A DNA stretch of 64,000 nucleotides, taken from assembly GCA_964630925.1 (NCBI GenBank), contig CAZVZK010000016.1:42418-106417 (forward strand), written 5' to 3'. Origin of the DNA: RGDT01 sp964630925 (GTDB lineage Bacteria; Planctomycetota; Planctomycetia; Gemmatales; Gemmataceae). The number at the start of each line of letters is the position of its first letter. Within the stretch, counting starts at the first letter, position 1. Under the pieces are notes generated by a model. The model searched no databases, was not told the DNA's origin, and saw only the letters and a program-made list of their open reading frames with translations. Below, piece by piece: positions 25,676 to 34,683 of this stretch. Position numbers and translations under genes: made by a program.

Positions 25676-25700
25676 CACCAAACACCAAACACCAAACACT
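25676..25700. repeat. Heptanucleotide repeat tract, right copy (CACCAAA)
   Basis: Three full CACCAAA units plus CACT on the plus strand, the reverse complement of the GGTGTTT units at 25098. The last bases overlap the TAG stop of the DUF1592-type gene (25701-25699). It lies 38 bases upstream of the S23 start codon. Confidence 0.85.
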
Positions 25701-28041
25701 ATTTCGATAGGAACAACTTGCTCTGCACCACCGCATGCACCAGCGAACGCAGCCCCCGCCCGCCCGCCTTGGCCACGGCGTCCACCGCGGCGCGGTCCGT
25801 CTCCTCCGGCGCCCCGCCCGTCGCATACGTCAGCAGGCGCTCGGCCATCGCCCGCACGAACCGCGGCTCGTCCTTGAGCAGCAGCTTCTTGAAGTCGTCG
25901 ATGCCCGCGAACTTCGACCCGTCCGGCAATTCGCCCGACGCATCGACCTTCGGCCCGTCGAGGTAGTGCATCCGCCGCCCGCCGAGGATGACCGGCTTGC
26001 CTCGCGCCGTCGCCCGGTAGTTCGTCCGCCAGCCGCCGATCACGTCGTAACTCTCCAGCGCGAAGCCGGGCGGGTCGATGCTCCTGTGGCAGGCGTTGCA
26101 CGACGCCACCTCGCGGTGCTTCGCGAGCTGCTCGCGGATCGTCGTGCTGCCGCGCGTGTCCGGCTCCACGGCGGGGATGTCCGCCGGCGGCCTCGGCGGC
26201 GTCACGCCCAGGATGCGTTCCATCACCCAGGCCCCGCGCGTCACCGGCGACGTGGTCGTCCCGTTGGCCGTCACCTTCAGCACCGCCGCCATCGTCAGCA
26301 CACCGCCACGGTGGGCGTCCGCCGGCAGCTTCACCTTCTTCATCGGCCAGCCCTCGACGCCGGCGATGCCGTAGTGCTTCGCCAGCCGGCCGTTCAGCAT
26401 CGAGAAGTCGGAGGCCAGGAAGTTCGACAGCGGCAGGTCGTCCTGGAGCATCTCGGCGAAGAACGCCTCGGGCTCGCGCGCCATCGACTCCTTCAGCTTC
26501 TCGTCGAACTCGGGGTACAGGATGTGGCTCGGCGCCGTGGCGTCGATCTCGCGCAGGTTCAGCCACTGGCCCACGAAGCTCTTCACGAACGCCTCGCTGC
26601 GCGGCGACTTCAGGAGCCGCTCCGTCTGCCCGCGTAGCACCTTCTCATCGCGCAACTTCCCACCCGACGCGAGGTCCAGCAGCTCGTCGTCCGGCGTGGT
26701 GCCCCACAGGAAGTACGACAGCCGCGCCGCGAGGGCGAAGTCATCGAGCGTGCCGGGCCGCTCACGCAGGAACAGGAAGTCCGGCCACACGAGGACCGCC
26801 GCGACGCCCACGCGCACCGCCTGCTCGAACGTGTGTTTCTCCTCCAACCTCGTCCGCACCAGGGCGAGGATCGGCGCGAGGTCGGCCTTCGTCACGTCGC
26901 GGCGGAATGCCCTGCGGGCGAACGTCAGCAGGATGCGCTCGGCGTCGGCGAGCGGCTCCTTCGACACCACCTCCGACCTCCCGCGCACCGTCACCTGCGG
27001 TAGATCGCCGAACAATCGCTTGTGGGCCGTGTGCGGCCAGCCGTCGTGCAGCGGGCCCTCCACGTCGATCCACTGCACCTCCAGGCCGGGGCCGTCGTAC
27101 TTGTCGGCGCCGACCTTGCTCACCGCCTGCGCCGACGCCAGGCCGTAGGGCAGGATGGCGATGTGGTCCCGCGCCTCCTGATGCAGCAGCAGCTCGATCA
27201 CCGTCGGCTTCCCTGGCGGGGCGTCGAAGTAGCCGACGAGGCGGTTCTTCGTCGCCATCAGCATCGGCCCGGCGAGGACGCGGAATGGCACCTGCTTGCC
27301 GCCACTCTGGTAGGCGTTGACGGAGATGCGGAAGCGGTACAGGCCCCGGTGCGGCGGGTAGTGCTGCCCCACCGTGATCTGGTTCCACGCCGACGAGCTG
27401 AACATCACGAGAGAATTGTCGCGCTTCAGGAAGACGCTCTCCGTCGAGACCTTCACGACACGCTCGTCCTTGAGCGACAGGCGGTTCTTGACCAGCGGCG
27501 GGCGCGGCGCGTTGGCGACGGCCACGCCGATGGCCTTCTCGCCCGCCTCCAGCAGACGCTCCATCAGGAACGACGAGACGTGCTGCCCCTCGGCCACGTT
27601 GTCGAAGCCCTGCGCCGCCATGTCCTCCGGCAGCAGCGCCTGCAGGTCGATCTCCACGCCGAGCAGGTCGCGGACGCTGGCCTCGAACTCCGCGCGGTTG
27701 AGCCGGCGCAGCGGCACGCGCCCGTGCGTGGCCCGCCGCGCCTCGGCCTTGGCGTGGACCCAGCCCGCCAGCGTGCGTGTCTCGTCGGCGCTCAGCGGCT
27801 TGCGTGTGGCGGGCGGCATCTCGCCGGCGGACACGCGCTTTAACACGGCCTGCCAGTGGCCGCGGCCCGCCGCCGAGGCGAAGTCGCCGGCGAGGGTGTC
27901 GAGGCGCAGGCCGCCCTTGGGCTTGTCGGGGCCGTGGCAGGAGACGCAATGCCGGGCGAGGACGGGACGCACGCGGGCGGCGAAGTCGGCGTCGACGGGG
28001 CCGGCGGCGCAGGCGAGCAGGAATGCGAGGGGTGGGGTCAT
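25699..28041 (-). CDS. Planctomycete cytochrome/DUF1587-DUF1595-DUF1592-DUF1588-DUF1585 protein
   Basis: 780 residues. A short signal peptide precedes a planctomycete cytochrome-c-like domain with CVSCHGPDK (first Cys near residue 32). DUF1587 (about 112-175, LNRAEFEASVRDLLG) follows, then a carbohydrate-binding-like segment, DUF1595 (about 375-435), DUF1592 and DUF1588. DUF1588 contains a second haem-type motif, CNACHRSIDPPGFALE. DUF1585 forms the end. This is the complete domain order of the family, so the gene is intact. These proteins are thought to be exported and linked with a DUF1552 partner; the reaction is unknown. No clear ribosome site precedes the ATG at 28041. Confidence 0.93.
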   Translation of the reverse strand: MTPPLAFLLACAAGPVDADFAARVRPVLARHCVSCHGPDKPKGGLRLDTLAGDFASAAGRGHWQAVLKRVSAGEMPPATRKPLSADETRTLAGWVHAKAEARRATHGRVPLRRLNRAEFEASVRDLLGVEIDLQALLPEDMAAQGFDNVAEGQHVSSFLMERLLEAGEKAIGVAVANAPRPPLVKNRLSLKDERVVKVSTESVFLKRDNSLVMFSSSAWNQITVGQHYPPHRGLYRFRISVNAYQSGGKQVPFRVLAGPMLMATKNRLVGYFDAPPGKPTVIELLLHQEARDHIAILPYGLASAQAVSKVGADKYDGPGLEVQWIDVEGPLHDGWPHTAHKRLFGDLPQVTVRGRSEVVSKEPLADAERILLTFARRAFRRDVTKADLAPILALVRTRLEEKHTFEQAVRVGVAAVLVWPDFLFLRERPGTLDDFALAARLSYFLWGTTPDDELLDLASGGKLRDEKVLRGQTERLLKSPRSEAFVKSFVGQWLNLREIDATAPSHILYPEFDEKLKESMAREPEAFFAEMLQDDLPLSNFLASDFSMLNGRLAKHYGIAGVEGWPMKKVKLPADAHRGGVLTMAAVLKVTANGTTTSPVTRGAWVMERILGVTPPRPPADIPAVEPDTRGSTTIREQLAKHREVASCNACHRSIDPPGFALESYDVIGGWRTNYRATARGKPVILGGRRMHYLDGPKVDASGELPDGSKFAGIDDFKKLLLKDEPRFVRAMAERLLTYATGGAPEETDRAAVDAVAKAGGRGLRSLVHAVVQSKLFLSK

Positions 28042-28248
28042 GTGGCCATTATCGCCGGTGGGGGGTGAGGGAGCCAGGAGGAACCGGGGAGGGAAGAACT
28101 TGAGGAATTCCGAGGCGGCCGCTCAAGTTCGCCGCCGGCCCGGCCGATACAGACGGTACAGCCATATCACGTTCGGTTCATGGCGGGTCGAGCCAGTCCC
28201 CTTCGCACGGGGCGGGCCGGCGCATGTCGCACGGTGGGGGATCGAATC

Positions 28249-29883
28249 ATGGGCACGGGATTGTTGGCCTGGGCATGCCTGCTCCTCGGCCCGAGCGCTC
28301 CGGGGGATGACGTCGTCCACTTCAACCTACGCGACTTCACCATCCCGATCAACATCCAGCCCGACAAGCTGGGCCAGGTGCGTGAGGTCGTCCTCTACGG
28401 CTCCACCGACATGGGCCGCAGCTGGGAGGCCATCGGACGGGCCTCCGCCGACAAGTTCGCGAAGGCGGCGGCGGAGAAGCCCGGCGAGAGGCCGGGGTTC
28501 ACCTTCCAGGCCAAGAGCGACGGCATGCACTACTTCAGCATCGCCATCGTGGACCAGCGCGGCGTGCAGGACCCGCTCGACGTGTCCAGGGCCCCCGTGG
28601 GCCAGAAGATCCTGATCGACACGGTCAAGCCGTCGGCCAAGGTGGTCTCGGCGAACCGCCTGGGCGACGAGATCCAGACGGGCTGGGAGATCCACGAGGA
28701 GCGGCCCGACTGGGCGACATTCCGCCTCGAGTACAAGGTCGGCGACGGCCCCGGCCCGTGGACGCCCCTGCCGGTGCCCACGCCCACCGCCCAGGGCAGC
28801 CAGCGTTTCAGGCCCGGACAGGCCGGCGCCGTCACGGTCCGCGTCGCCCTCAAGGACCTGGCCGGCAACGAGGCCATCGACTCCAAGGTCGTGCCCGCCG
28901 CCCCGGCGACGACCCACCACGAACACGCGCTGACGCGCGTCGTCGGCCCCTCGGACATGCCGCCGCCTTTCGGCACGCAGACCGGCGGCATGACCGCCGT
29001 CCCGCCCCCGCCGCCCCCGCCCGGCTTCAACGGCGGGACGGCCCCCGGCAACGCCACGGGCGGGTTGCCCCCCCTCACCGGTGGCGCCGTCGGCAGCTCC
29101 CCGGTGGTCGGGACCGCGACGGGCGGCCCCTCCATCGCCGGCACGAACGGGATGGGCGGCATGTCCGGCCCGGCGCGGGGTGGCCCGCTCCCGGAGGTGA
29201 AGATCACCAACAAGCCGGACGTGAAGATCGCCTTCAACGTGGAGAAGGTCGGCCCGTCGGGCCTCGGCGGCGTCGAGGTGTTCGTCACCAGCGACGAGGG
29301 CGCGACCTGGGAGAAGGTCAAGGAGCCGGTGGGCATCGAGCTGCCGCCTGCAGTCGCCGGCCCCGGCAACCCGGTGCCGGGTAAGGTGACGGTGCGCCTG
29401 CCGCGAGAGGGCGTGATCTACGGGTTCGTCGTGGTGGTCAAGAGCCGGCTGGGCCTGGGCCTGCCCGAGCCGAAGGCCAATGACGTGCCGCACGTCCGCG
29501 TCGAGCTGGACACGCAGGCGCCCGTGGCCGAGTTGTTCATGCCCTCGCCCGACCCGACCCGGCCCGACTACATGGTCCTGAGCTGGAAGTGCAACGACCG
29601 CAACCTGGCCGCCAGCCCCATCTCCCTCGAGTGGGCGGAAGCCCCGAGCGGCCCCTGGCACTTCATCGGCGGGGAGAAGTTGCCCAACACGCCCAACGGC
29701 GGCCCGCACCGCCCCGACGCCACGGGCAGCCACGTCTGGCACATGACCCAGACACCGCCCCAGGCGTACCTCCGCCTGACCGTCCGCGACCGGGCCGGCA
29801 ATGTGTCCAGGGCCGAGACCAAGTCGCCGGTCCCGCTCGACACCCACAAGCCCCAGCCGCGCGACGTGCGCATCGAGGACTGA
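28249..29883 (+). CDS. Secreted Ig-like domain protein with Pro/Gly-rich linker
   Basis: 544 residues with a signal peptide (LLAWACLLLGPSAP). Two or more beta-sandwich regions flank a linker about residues 230-310 rich in Pro, Gly and Thr (VPPPPPPPGFNGG, GGAVGSSPVVGT). The sandwich sections contain VREVVLYGSTDMGRSWE, TVRVALKDLAGNEA and YLRLTVRDRAGNVSRAET, typical of bacterial Ig-like or neuraminidase-type repeats. No enzymatic motif was seen; a cell-surface or matrix role is inferred. Start at 28249 chosen for the signal peptide and a G-rich site 8 bases upstream. The preceding 207 bases hold no gene. Confidence 0.85.
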   Translation: MGTGLLAWACLLLGPSAPGDDVVHFNLRDFTIPINIQPDKLGQVREVVLYGSTDMGRSWEAIGRASADKFAKAAAEKPGERPGFTFQAKSDGMHYFSIAIVDQRGVQDPLDVSRAPVGQKILIDTVKPSAKVVSANRLGDEIQTGWEIHEERPDWATFRLEYKVGDGPGPWTPLPVPTPTAQGSQRFRPGQAGAVTVRVALKDLAGNEAIDSKVVPAAPATTHHEHALTRVVGPSDMPPPFGTQTGGMTAVPPPPPPPGFNGGTAPGNATGGLPPLTGGAVGSSPVVGTATGGPSIAGTNGMGGMSGPARGGPLPEVKITNKPDVKIAFNVEKVGPSGLGGVEVFVTSDEGATWEKVKEPVGIELPPAVAGPGNPVPGKVTVRLPREGVIYGFVVVVKSRLGLGLPEPKANDVPHVRVELDTQAPVAELFMPSPDPTRPDYMVLSWKCNDRNLAASPISLEWAEAPSGPWHFIGGEKLPNTPNGGPHRPDATGSHVWHMTQTPPQAYLRLTVRDRAGNVSRAETKSPVPLDTHKPQPRDVRIED

Positions 29884-30012
29884 CGAGGAGCCCCGTGCGA
29901 GGGGGAGGGCGGCTCCCGAAAGGGGCCGCCCTCTCTCGTTTCCCTCCTGGCTTCCCGTTCCCCCGTGACGTACAATCCTGAAAATGCCCTGATCCCCGTC
30001 CGGGCCTTGCCA

Positions 30013-30903
30013 ATGACCGTGGAGAAGACCAGCGAAACGTGGGTGACCGCTCCGGACCGGCTCGTCTCCACGACGAGGCGCGACGCGTGCGTCGTCCACA
30101 TCTACCCCACCGGCCCCGGCATGGGCACGCGCTACCCGCTGTCCGACGCGCCCATGGTCATCGGCCGCGGCAACGACTGCGACATCCGCATCAACGACCA
30201 CTCCGTCTCGCGCCGCCACGCCCGCATCCAGCCCGGCGCCGACGGCTACTACGCCGTGGACCTCCAATCGACCAACGGCACCTTCGTCAACGACGTGCCC
30301 GCCTCCATCTGCAAGCTCAAGGACGGCGACTACCTGCGTGTCGGCAACTGCATCTACCGCTTCCTGGCGGGCGGGAACGTCGAGGCCGAGTACCACGAGG
30401 AGATCTACCGGCTCACGATCATCGACGCCCTGACGGACATCCACAACAAGCGGTACCTGCTGGAGTTCCTCGACCGCGAGCTGTCGCGTTCGGCGCGGTA
30501 CAACCGGCCGCTGGCGTTGATCCTGTTCGACATCGACCGCTTCAAGTCGATCAACGACGACATGGGGCACCTGGGCGGCGACTTCATCCTCCGCGAGCTG
30601 GCGGCGCTGGTGAAGGGCAACGTGCGCAAGGAGGAGCTGTTCGCCCGCTACGGGGGCGAGGAGTTCATCATCGTCCTGCCGGAGACGAAGCCGGACGCCG
30701 GCCTGCTGGTGGCCGAGCGTGTGCGTGTGCTGGTGGAGAAGCACCCGTTCCAGTACGAGGGCAAGCTCTACCCCGTGACGATCAGCCTGGGCGTGGCGGC
30801 CACGTCCGGCGAGGAGGCGCTGACCCCCGCCGACCTGATCCGCCAGGCCGACGAGAAGCTGTACGCCGCCAAGGCGGCGGGGCGAAATCGGGTCGTGTCG
30901 TAA
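30013..30903 (+). CDS. FHA domain-diguanylate cyclase (GGEEF)
   Basis: 296 residues, soluble. The N-terminal FHA domain (about 45-118) has the phosphothreonine-binding residues in GRGNDCDIRI, SRRH and NGT. The C-terminal GGDEF domain (about 135-296) has metal-binding DIDRFK (173-178) and the active motif GGEEF (214-218), so it should make cyclic di-GMP. The inhibitory I-site position reads RKEE instead of RxxD, so product inhibition may be weak. The FHA domain suggests control by one of the Hanks-type kinases. ATG 30013 is preferred over a GTG at 29965 because a TACAAT -10-like box lies at 29971-29976. Confidence 0.92.
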   Translation: MTVEKTSETWVTAPDRLVSTTRRDACVVHIYPTGPGMGTRYPLSDAPMVIGRGNDCDIRINDHSVSRRHARIQPGADGYYAVDLQSTNGTFVNDVPASICKLKDGDYLRVGNCIYRFLAGGNVEAEYHEEIYRLTIIDALTDIHNKRYLLEFLDRELSRSARYNRPLALILFDIDRFKSINDDMGHLGGDFILRELAALVKGNVRKEELFARYGGEEFIIVLPETKPDAGLLVAERVRVLVEKHPFQYEGKLYPVTISLGVAATSGEEALTPADLIRQADEKLYAAKAAGRNRVVS

Positions 30904-30910
30904 GAAGAGC

Positions 30911-31002
30911 CGCTCACGCTCCACTCGGGACGCTGACGCTGCACTCGGGGCGCTGACGCGCGAAGAAGAGAGCCGCTGACGCTCCACTCGGGGCGCTGAC
31001 GC
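30911..31002. repeat. 20-base tandem repeat between convergent genes
   Basis: The unit CGCTGACGCTCCACTCGGGG occurs, with small changes, about two and a half times at 30911-30960. After a short GAAGAAGAG-containing interruption it occurs about one and a half times at 30974-31002. A further partial copy (CTCACGCTCCA) reaches into the stop region of the HEAT gene. It fills most of the 121-base gap between two convergent genes. Confidence 0.75.
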
Positions 31003-31024
31003 ATCCCCGCTCGCCGGGATCTGC

Positions 31025-33553
31025 TCACGCTCCACCGCCCGTGATCGCCCGGAGCGCCGCCTCCAGCGCCTCGCGCGTCGGCCGGGTCTGCCGCAGACGC
31101 AGATGGCGTTTGAGCCACGGCTCGGCGGGCCGGGCCTTCGCCCCCAACGTGGCGAGGAGCCGGGCCGCCTCGTCGCTCTCGTCGAGGCCTGCGATCAGAC
31201 GGTCCAGGGCGCGGGCGGACTTCGCCGGCGCGTGCCGCACCAGCCACGCGGCGGCCCGCAGGGCGTCGCCCACGCCGGCCCCGCGCGTATCGGCCTCCAG
31301 CAGCGGGGTCAGAGCTGCTGCCTGGTCGGGCAACGCCTCGGCGATCTGGAGTCGCGCGGCGGGGGAGGCGTGCGGCGCCAGGGCGAGCAGCTCGGCGGCG
31401 GCCTCGTCGCGGGCGGAGGTCTTCAGCAGGCCGAGGGCGGCCTCCAGGCGGACCGCCGGGTCGCCGTCACGCAACAGGGGGCGCATCGCGTCATCACCGG
31501 CGAGGGCGTGGGCGGCGGCGGCGCGGACGGCGGCGGAGGGGTCGAACAGGCATTCGTGCAGGGAGGACCTGTCCCGTTCCACCCGCAGGGCGCGTGCCCC
31601 TGCGGCCCGTAGCTCCGGCAGATGATGGCCGAGGAGGCCGAGGGCGATCCCGGCGCTGGCGTCGGTGCGTGCGCCGAGGGACGAGAGCACGGAGGCCGCG
31701 GCGAGGCGGATGTTCTCGTCGGCGTCGGCGGTGCGGCGGGCGACGGTGTCGAGGTCGGCGTCGGGCAGATTGAGCGCGGGGTCGGCCAGGAGGCCGGCGA
31801 TCTTCGGGAGCTGCTCGCCCTTGATGAGGGGGCGGAGGAACGGCAGGGCGGCGGGACCCAGCTCGCGTAGGCGGGCGGCGAGGCGTCCCCGCGCCGGACC
31901 CGGTGCGGCGGTCACCACACGGACGAGATCGGGCGCGAGGCCCAGACGCTCTTCGCGCGGGTAGTTGCCGAGCAGGGTGAGGAAGCGTCCGAGGTCGTCG
32001 CGGATCACGTCGAGCAGCTCGGACGGGGGATTCTCCAGGGTGTCGAGGATGGGCGGCAGGGCGGCGCGGCCCTCCGGCGTCTTGCAGGCCGCCAGCAGCA
32101 CCGGCAGCGCCCGCTCCTTCTCGCCGGCGGGGTCGATGGACAGAAGCGCGATGGCGGCGTGGACCGGCCAGCGTCCGCCGAGGGCGGCGCGGACCTGGGG
32201 CAAGGCGTCTTTCGCCGCGGGGCCGAGGGAGTGCAACGCGGCGAGGCACGCCTCGCCGATGTCGGGCCGGCGGGTGCCGTCGGCCAGCTCGGCGATGGTG
32301 TCCCGCGTCGGCGCCGCCGTTCGCAAGGCGTAAGCGATACGGGGGGCGTCGTGGTCGAGCCAGGACGAGATGGCCGCGAGCGGGGTGAGTGCGGCCAGGG
32401 GGTCGGGGTGCAGCGCGAGCAGGGCCGCCGAGAGGGTATGCCTGTCGGCGATGGGGTCGGGGGCGATGCGTGCCAGCAGCGATTTGACGGCCTCGGGTGT
32501 GCCGTCGGGCGTGACGGCGAGGGCGGCCTCGGCGGCGGCGGGCGTCTTGAGGGAGGGGGCAGCCTCGCGGGCCATCGGGCCGAGCGCCGTGAGCCAGCGC
32601 AGGGCCTGCGGGCCGACATCCTTGTCGCCGACGAGGGCCGCGAGGTCGGCGACGAGCGGCTGGCCGAGCTGGCGGCACGCCTGGTCCTGGGCCAGCGACC
32701 ACGGCCCCGACACGAGCAGGGCGCGGACGCCGGTGCGCGAGGCGTCGCCCATGAGGGCAAGGGCGTTGACGGGTTCGTCGTCCCAGCGGGCGGCTGCGAG
32801 GCGGGCCAACTTCGGCGCGGCGGGGGCGATGCGCCAGCGGCCCAGCACGGCGGCGGCGGCCCAGGCGAGATCTTCATCGGGGTCGTCGAGGACGGCGACG
32901 AGGGCGGGCGCGGAGGGCCGGGCCGATTCGCCGAGCAGTCCGAGGGCGCGGATGGCGTCCAGGCGGACCAGGCGCGGGCCGGCGCGGGCAGCGGACGCCA
33001 GCACGACGCGGGCCGCCTCGTCCGGGCCGAGCAGGCCGAGGGCGAACGCCGCCTCCGCCCGCGCCTTCTCGTCGCGGCTGGCGTCCTGCACCACGCCGAT
33101 GAGTGTGGAACGCGCCGCCTCGCCGCGTGGCCCGAGCTTGCCGATGGCCCGCGCGGCCGCCGGGGCGGACGTGTCCTTGGCGAGCGCCTCCTCCAGGGCC
33201 GGGACCGCCTTGGCGCCGATGGCGAGGAGGATGACCTCGGCGCGGGCGCCGGCACGCGGCAGGGCCTTCACCAGCGCCGGCACCGCCTTCTCGCCGAGCG
33301 ACGCGAGGGCGCGGGCCGCCCGCCTGTGGACGCGGATGTCGTCGCTCTCGCGTGCGCGGAGCAGCACCTCCAGGCCCACGTCGCCCATCGTCGCCAGCGT
33401 GTCGGCGGCGGCGGGCGAGTCGGCGATGCGCTTCATCCACTGGTCCGGCGTGAGGGCGGGCCGGCGGAGCAGCCACCAGGCGCCGGCGGCGAGGCCCGCG
33501 GCACCGGCGCCGAGGAGGACGCCGAGCAGCAGGCCCATCCAGTTCTTGCCCAT
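31025..33553 (-). CDS. Membrane-anchored HEAT-repeat protein
   Basis: 842 residues. One N-terminal membrane anchor (LLLGVLLGAGAAGLAAGAWWLL, about 8-30) is followed by an almost continuous array of helical HEAT repeats, for example VHRRAARALASLGEKAVPALVKAL, LVRLDAIRALGLLGE and ENIRLAAASVLSSLG. HEAT arrays are protein-binding scaffolds; no catalytic motif was seen. It starts one base after the stop of the double DUF1080 gene, so the two are cotranscribed and probably coupled. Unusually rich in Ala and Leu. Confidence 0.88.
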   Translation of the reverse strand: MGKNWMGLLLGVLLGAGAAGLAAGAWWLLRRPALTPDQWMKRIADSPAAADTLATMGDVGLEVLLRARESDDIRVHRRAARALASLGEKAVPALVKALPRAGARAEVILLAIGAKAVPALEEALAKDTSAPAAARAIGKLGPRGEAARSTLIGVVQDASRDEKARAEAAFALGLLGPDEAARVVLASAARAGPRLVRLDAIRALGLLGESARPSAPALVAVLDDPDEDLAWAAAAVLGRWRIAPAAPKLARLAAARWDDEPVNALALMGDASRTGVRALLVSGPWSLAQDQACRQLGQPLVADLAALVGDKDVGPQALRWLTALGPMAREAAPSLKTPAAAEAALAVTPDGTPEAVKSLLARIAPDPIADRHTLSAALLALHPDPLAALTPLAAISSWLDHDAPRIAYALRTAAPTRDTIAELADGTRRPDIGEACLAALHSLGPAAKDALPQVRAALGGRWPVHAAIALLSIDPAGEKERALPVLLAACKTPEGRAALPPILDTLENPPSELLDVIRDDLGRFLTLLGNYPREERLGLAPDLVRVVTAAPGPARGRLAARLRELGPAALPFLRPLIKGEQLPKIAGLLADPALNLPDADLDTVARRTADADENIRLAAASVLSSLGARTDASAGIALGLLGHHLPELRAAGARALRVERDRSSLHECLFDPSAAVRAAAAHALAGDDAMRPLLRDGDPAVRLEAALGLLKTSARDEAAAELLALAPHASPAARLQIAEALPDQAAALTPLLEADTRGAGVGDALRAAAWLVRHAPAKSARALDRLIAGLDESDEAARLLATLGAKARPAEPWLKRHLRLRQTRPTREALEAALRAITGGGA

Positions 33554-33554
33554 G

Positions 33555-34670
33555 TCACTTCAGCTCGCGGAGGAAGACGTTGCAGATGTCCACGGGCCCG
33601 TCGCTCTCGATGATGATCGGCCCGCTCTTGGCGACGTGCGCCCGGTCCGTCGAGAGCGCCCCGCCCTCGGTGGGGTAGCTGACGTTGGTGCCCTTCACGT
33701 TAAAGACGTACCGCACCCACTTCCCGACGGAGCCGGCCTTGTCGAGGCGGACGGGGAAGCCCTTGGGGCCGCGGAGCCGGGCGGTCACGTCCTTCGTGCC
33801 CTTGGGGACGCGCACGTCGATGACCAGCTCGAAGTCCTCGAACTCCTTCTCGGTGGTGATGGTGCCCTTCCCCTCTCCGGTGTACTTGAGGACGTTCGGG
33901 CCTGCCTCGGCCTTCCACGCCTTGTCGTCGTGCGGCTTCCAGCCCTTGAGGTCGAGGCCGGTGAAGAGGGTCTTGTGGCCCTTGGCCTCGGGGCAGCACT
34001 CCTCGGGCCTGGGCTTCGTGGAGGGCAGCTCCTTGATGCGGAGGTTCTTGAAGCGGCACTCGCTGCCCTCGGCCTCCAGGCAGATGTAGCCCATGCGCGG
34101 CTTCGACTTGCTGCCGCCGGAGACCTCCTTGCCGTTGACGGCGAGCTTGATGACGCCGTCGTTGCAGGTGATCTTGTAGTGGTTCCACTGGCCGGCGGGC
34201 TTGGCGCGTTTCTCGCTGGGCAGGCAGCGCTCCCACTTGCCGGGGTGCGGGCGGTCGGGGGTGAACTTGGCGCCGAGGACGGAGAATACGTCGCCGTGGC
34301 TGGTGTAGTTGGGCGTCTCCAGGCCGTCGAGGACCTGCACCTCGATGGCGCGGGTGAAGGGGGAGCCGACGGCGGGGAGGGCGTCGGCCCAGACGAAGAT
34401 GCCGGAGTTGCCCTTGGGCTTGACGTGCATCCACTCGGCCTCGAGGACGAAGTTCTCGTAGCGTTTGGCGGTGCGGAGGAGGCCGGTGGGCAGGCCGGTG
34501 GTGACAAGGCAGCCGTCCTTGACGGAGAAGGTGCCGGGGGCGGCGTTGACGGGGGCCCAGCCGTCGAGGGTCTTGCCGTCGAAGAGGCTCGTCCAGCCCG
34601 GCTCGGGGCTGGGCTGAGCCGCCAGCGGGGCGGCGAGCAGCAGGGCGGGGAGGCAAAGGAGGCGGAGCAT
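33555..34670 (-). CDS. Secreted protein with two DUF1080 domains
   Basis: 371 residues with a signal peptide (LLCLPALLLAAPLAAQ). The first DUF1080 domain (about 25-215) shows TSLFDGKTLDGWAPV, KGNSGIFVWADALPA and CRFKNLRIKEL. The second (about 233-371) shows KTLFTGLDLKGWKPHDD and ends ICNVFLRELK, but lacks the SGI/FVW strand of the first and looks diverged. DUF1080 domains act in keto-glycoside hydrolysis or glycan binding. The last bases of its stop are one base from the start of the HEAT gene. The upstream gene stops 13 bases before this start. Confidence 0.9.
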   Translation of the reverse strand: MLRLLCLPALLLAAPLAAQPSPEPGWTSLFDGKTLDGWAPVNAAPGTFSVKDGCLVTTGLPTGLLRTAKRYENFVLEAEWMHVKPKGNSGIFVWADALPAVGSPFTRAIEVQVLDGLETPNYTSHGDVFSVLGAKFTPDRPHPGKWERCLPSEKRAKPAGQWNHYKITCNDGVIKLAVNGKEVSGGSKSKPRMGYICLEAEGSECRFKNLRIKELPSTKPRPEECCPEAKGHKTLFTGLDLKGWKPHDDKAWKAEAGPNVLKYTGEGKGTITTEKEFEDFELVIDVRVPKGTKDVTARLRGPKGFPVRLDKAGSVGKWVRYVFNVKGTNVSYPTEGGALSTDRAHVAKSGPIIIESDGPVDICNVFLRELK

Positions 34671-34683
34671 GGGGTGGGGTCCT

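Noticed and set aside
25240..25695. Diversity-generating retroelement around the S23/Avd-like gene
   Set aside because: No reverse transcriptase, template repeat or variable target repeat is visible near the gene.
28327..31035. A 902-codon open frame on the minus strand across the Ig-like and FHA-GGEEF genes
   Set aside because: It lies antisense to genes with clear domains, is rich in Arg, Val, Gly and His, and shows no domain; a typical shadow frame of GC-rich DNA.
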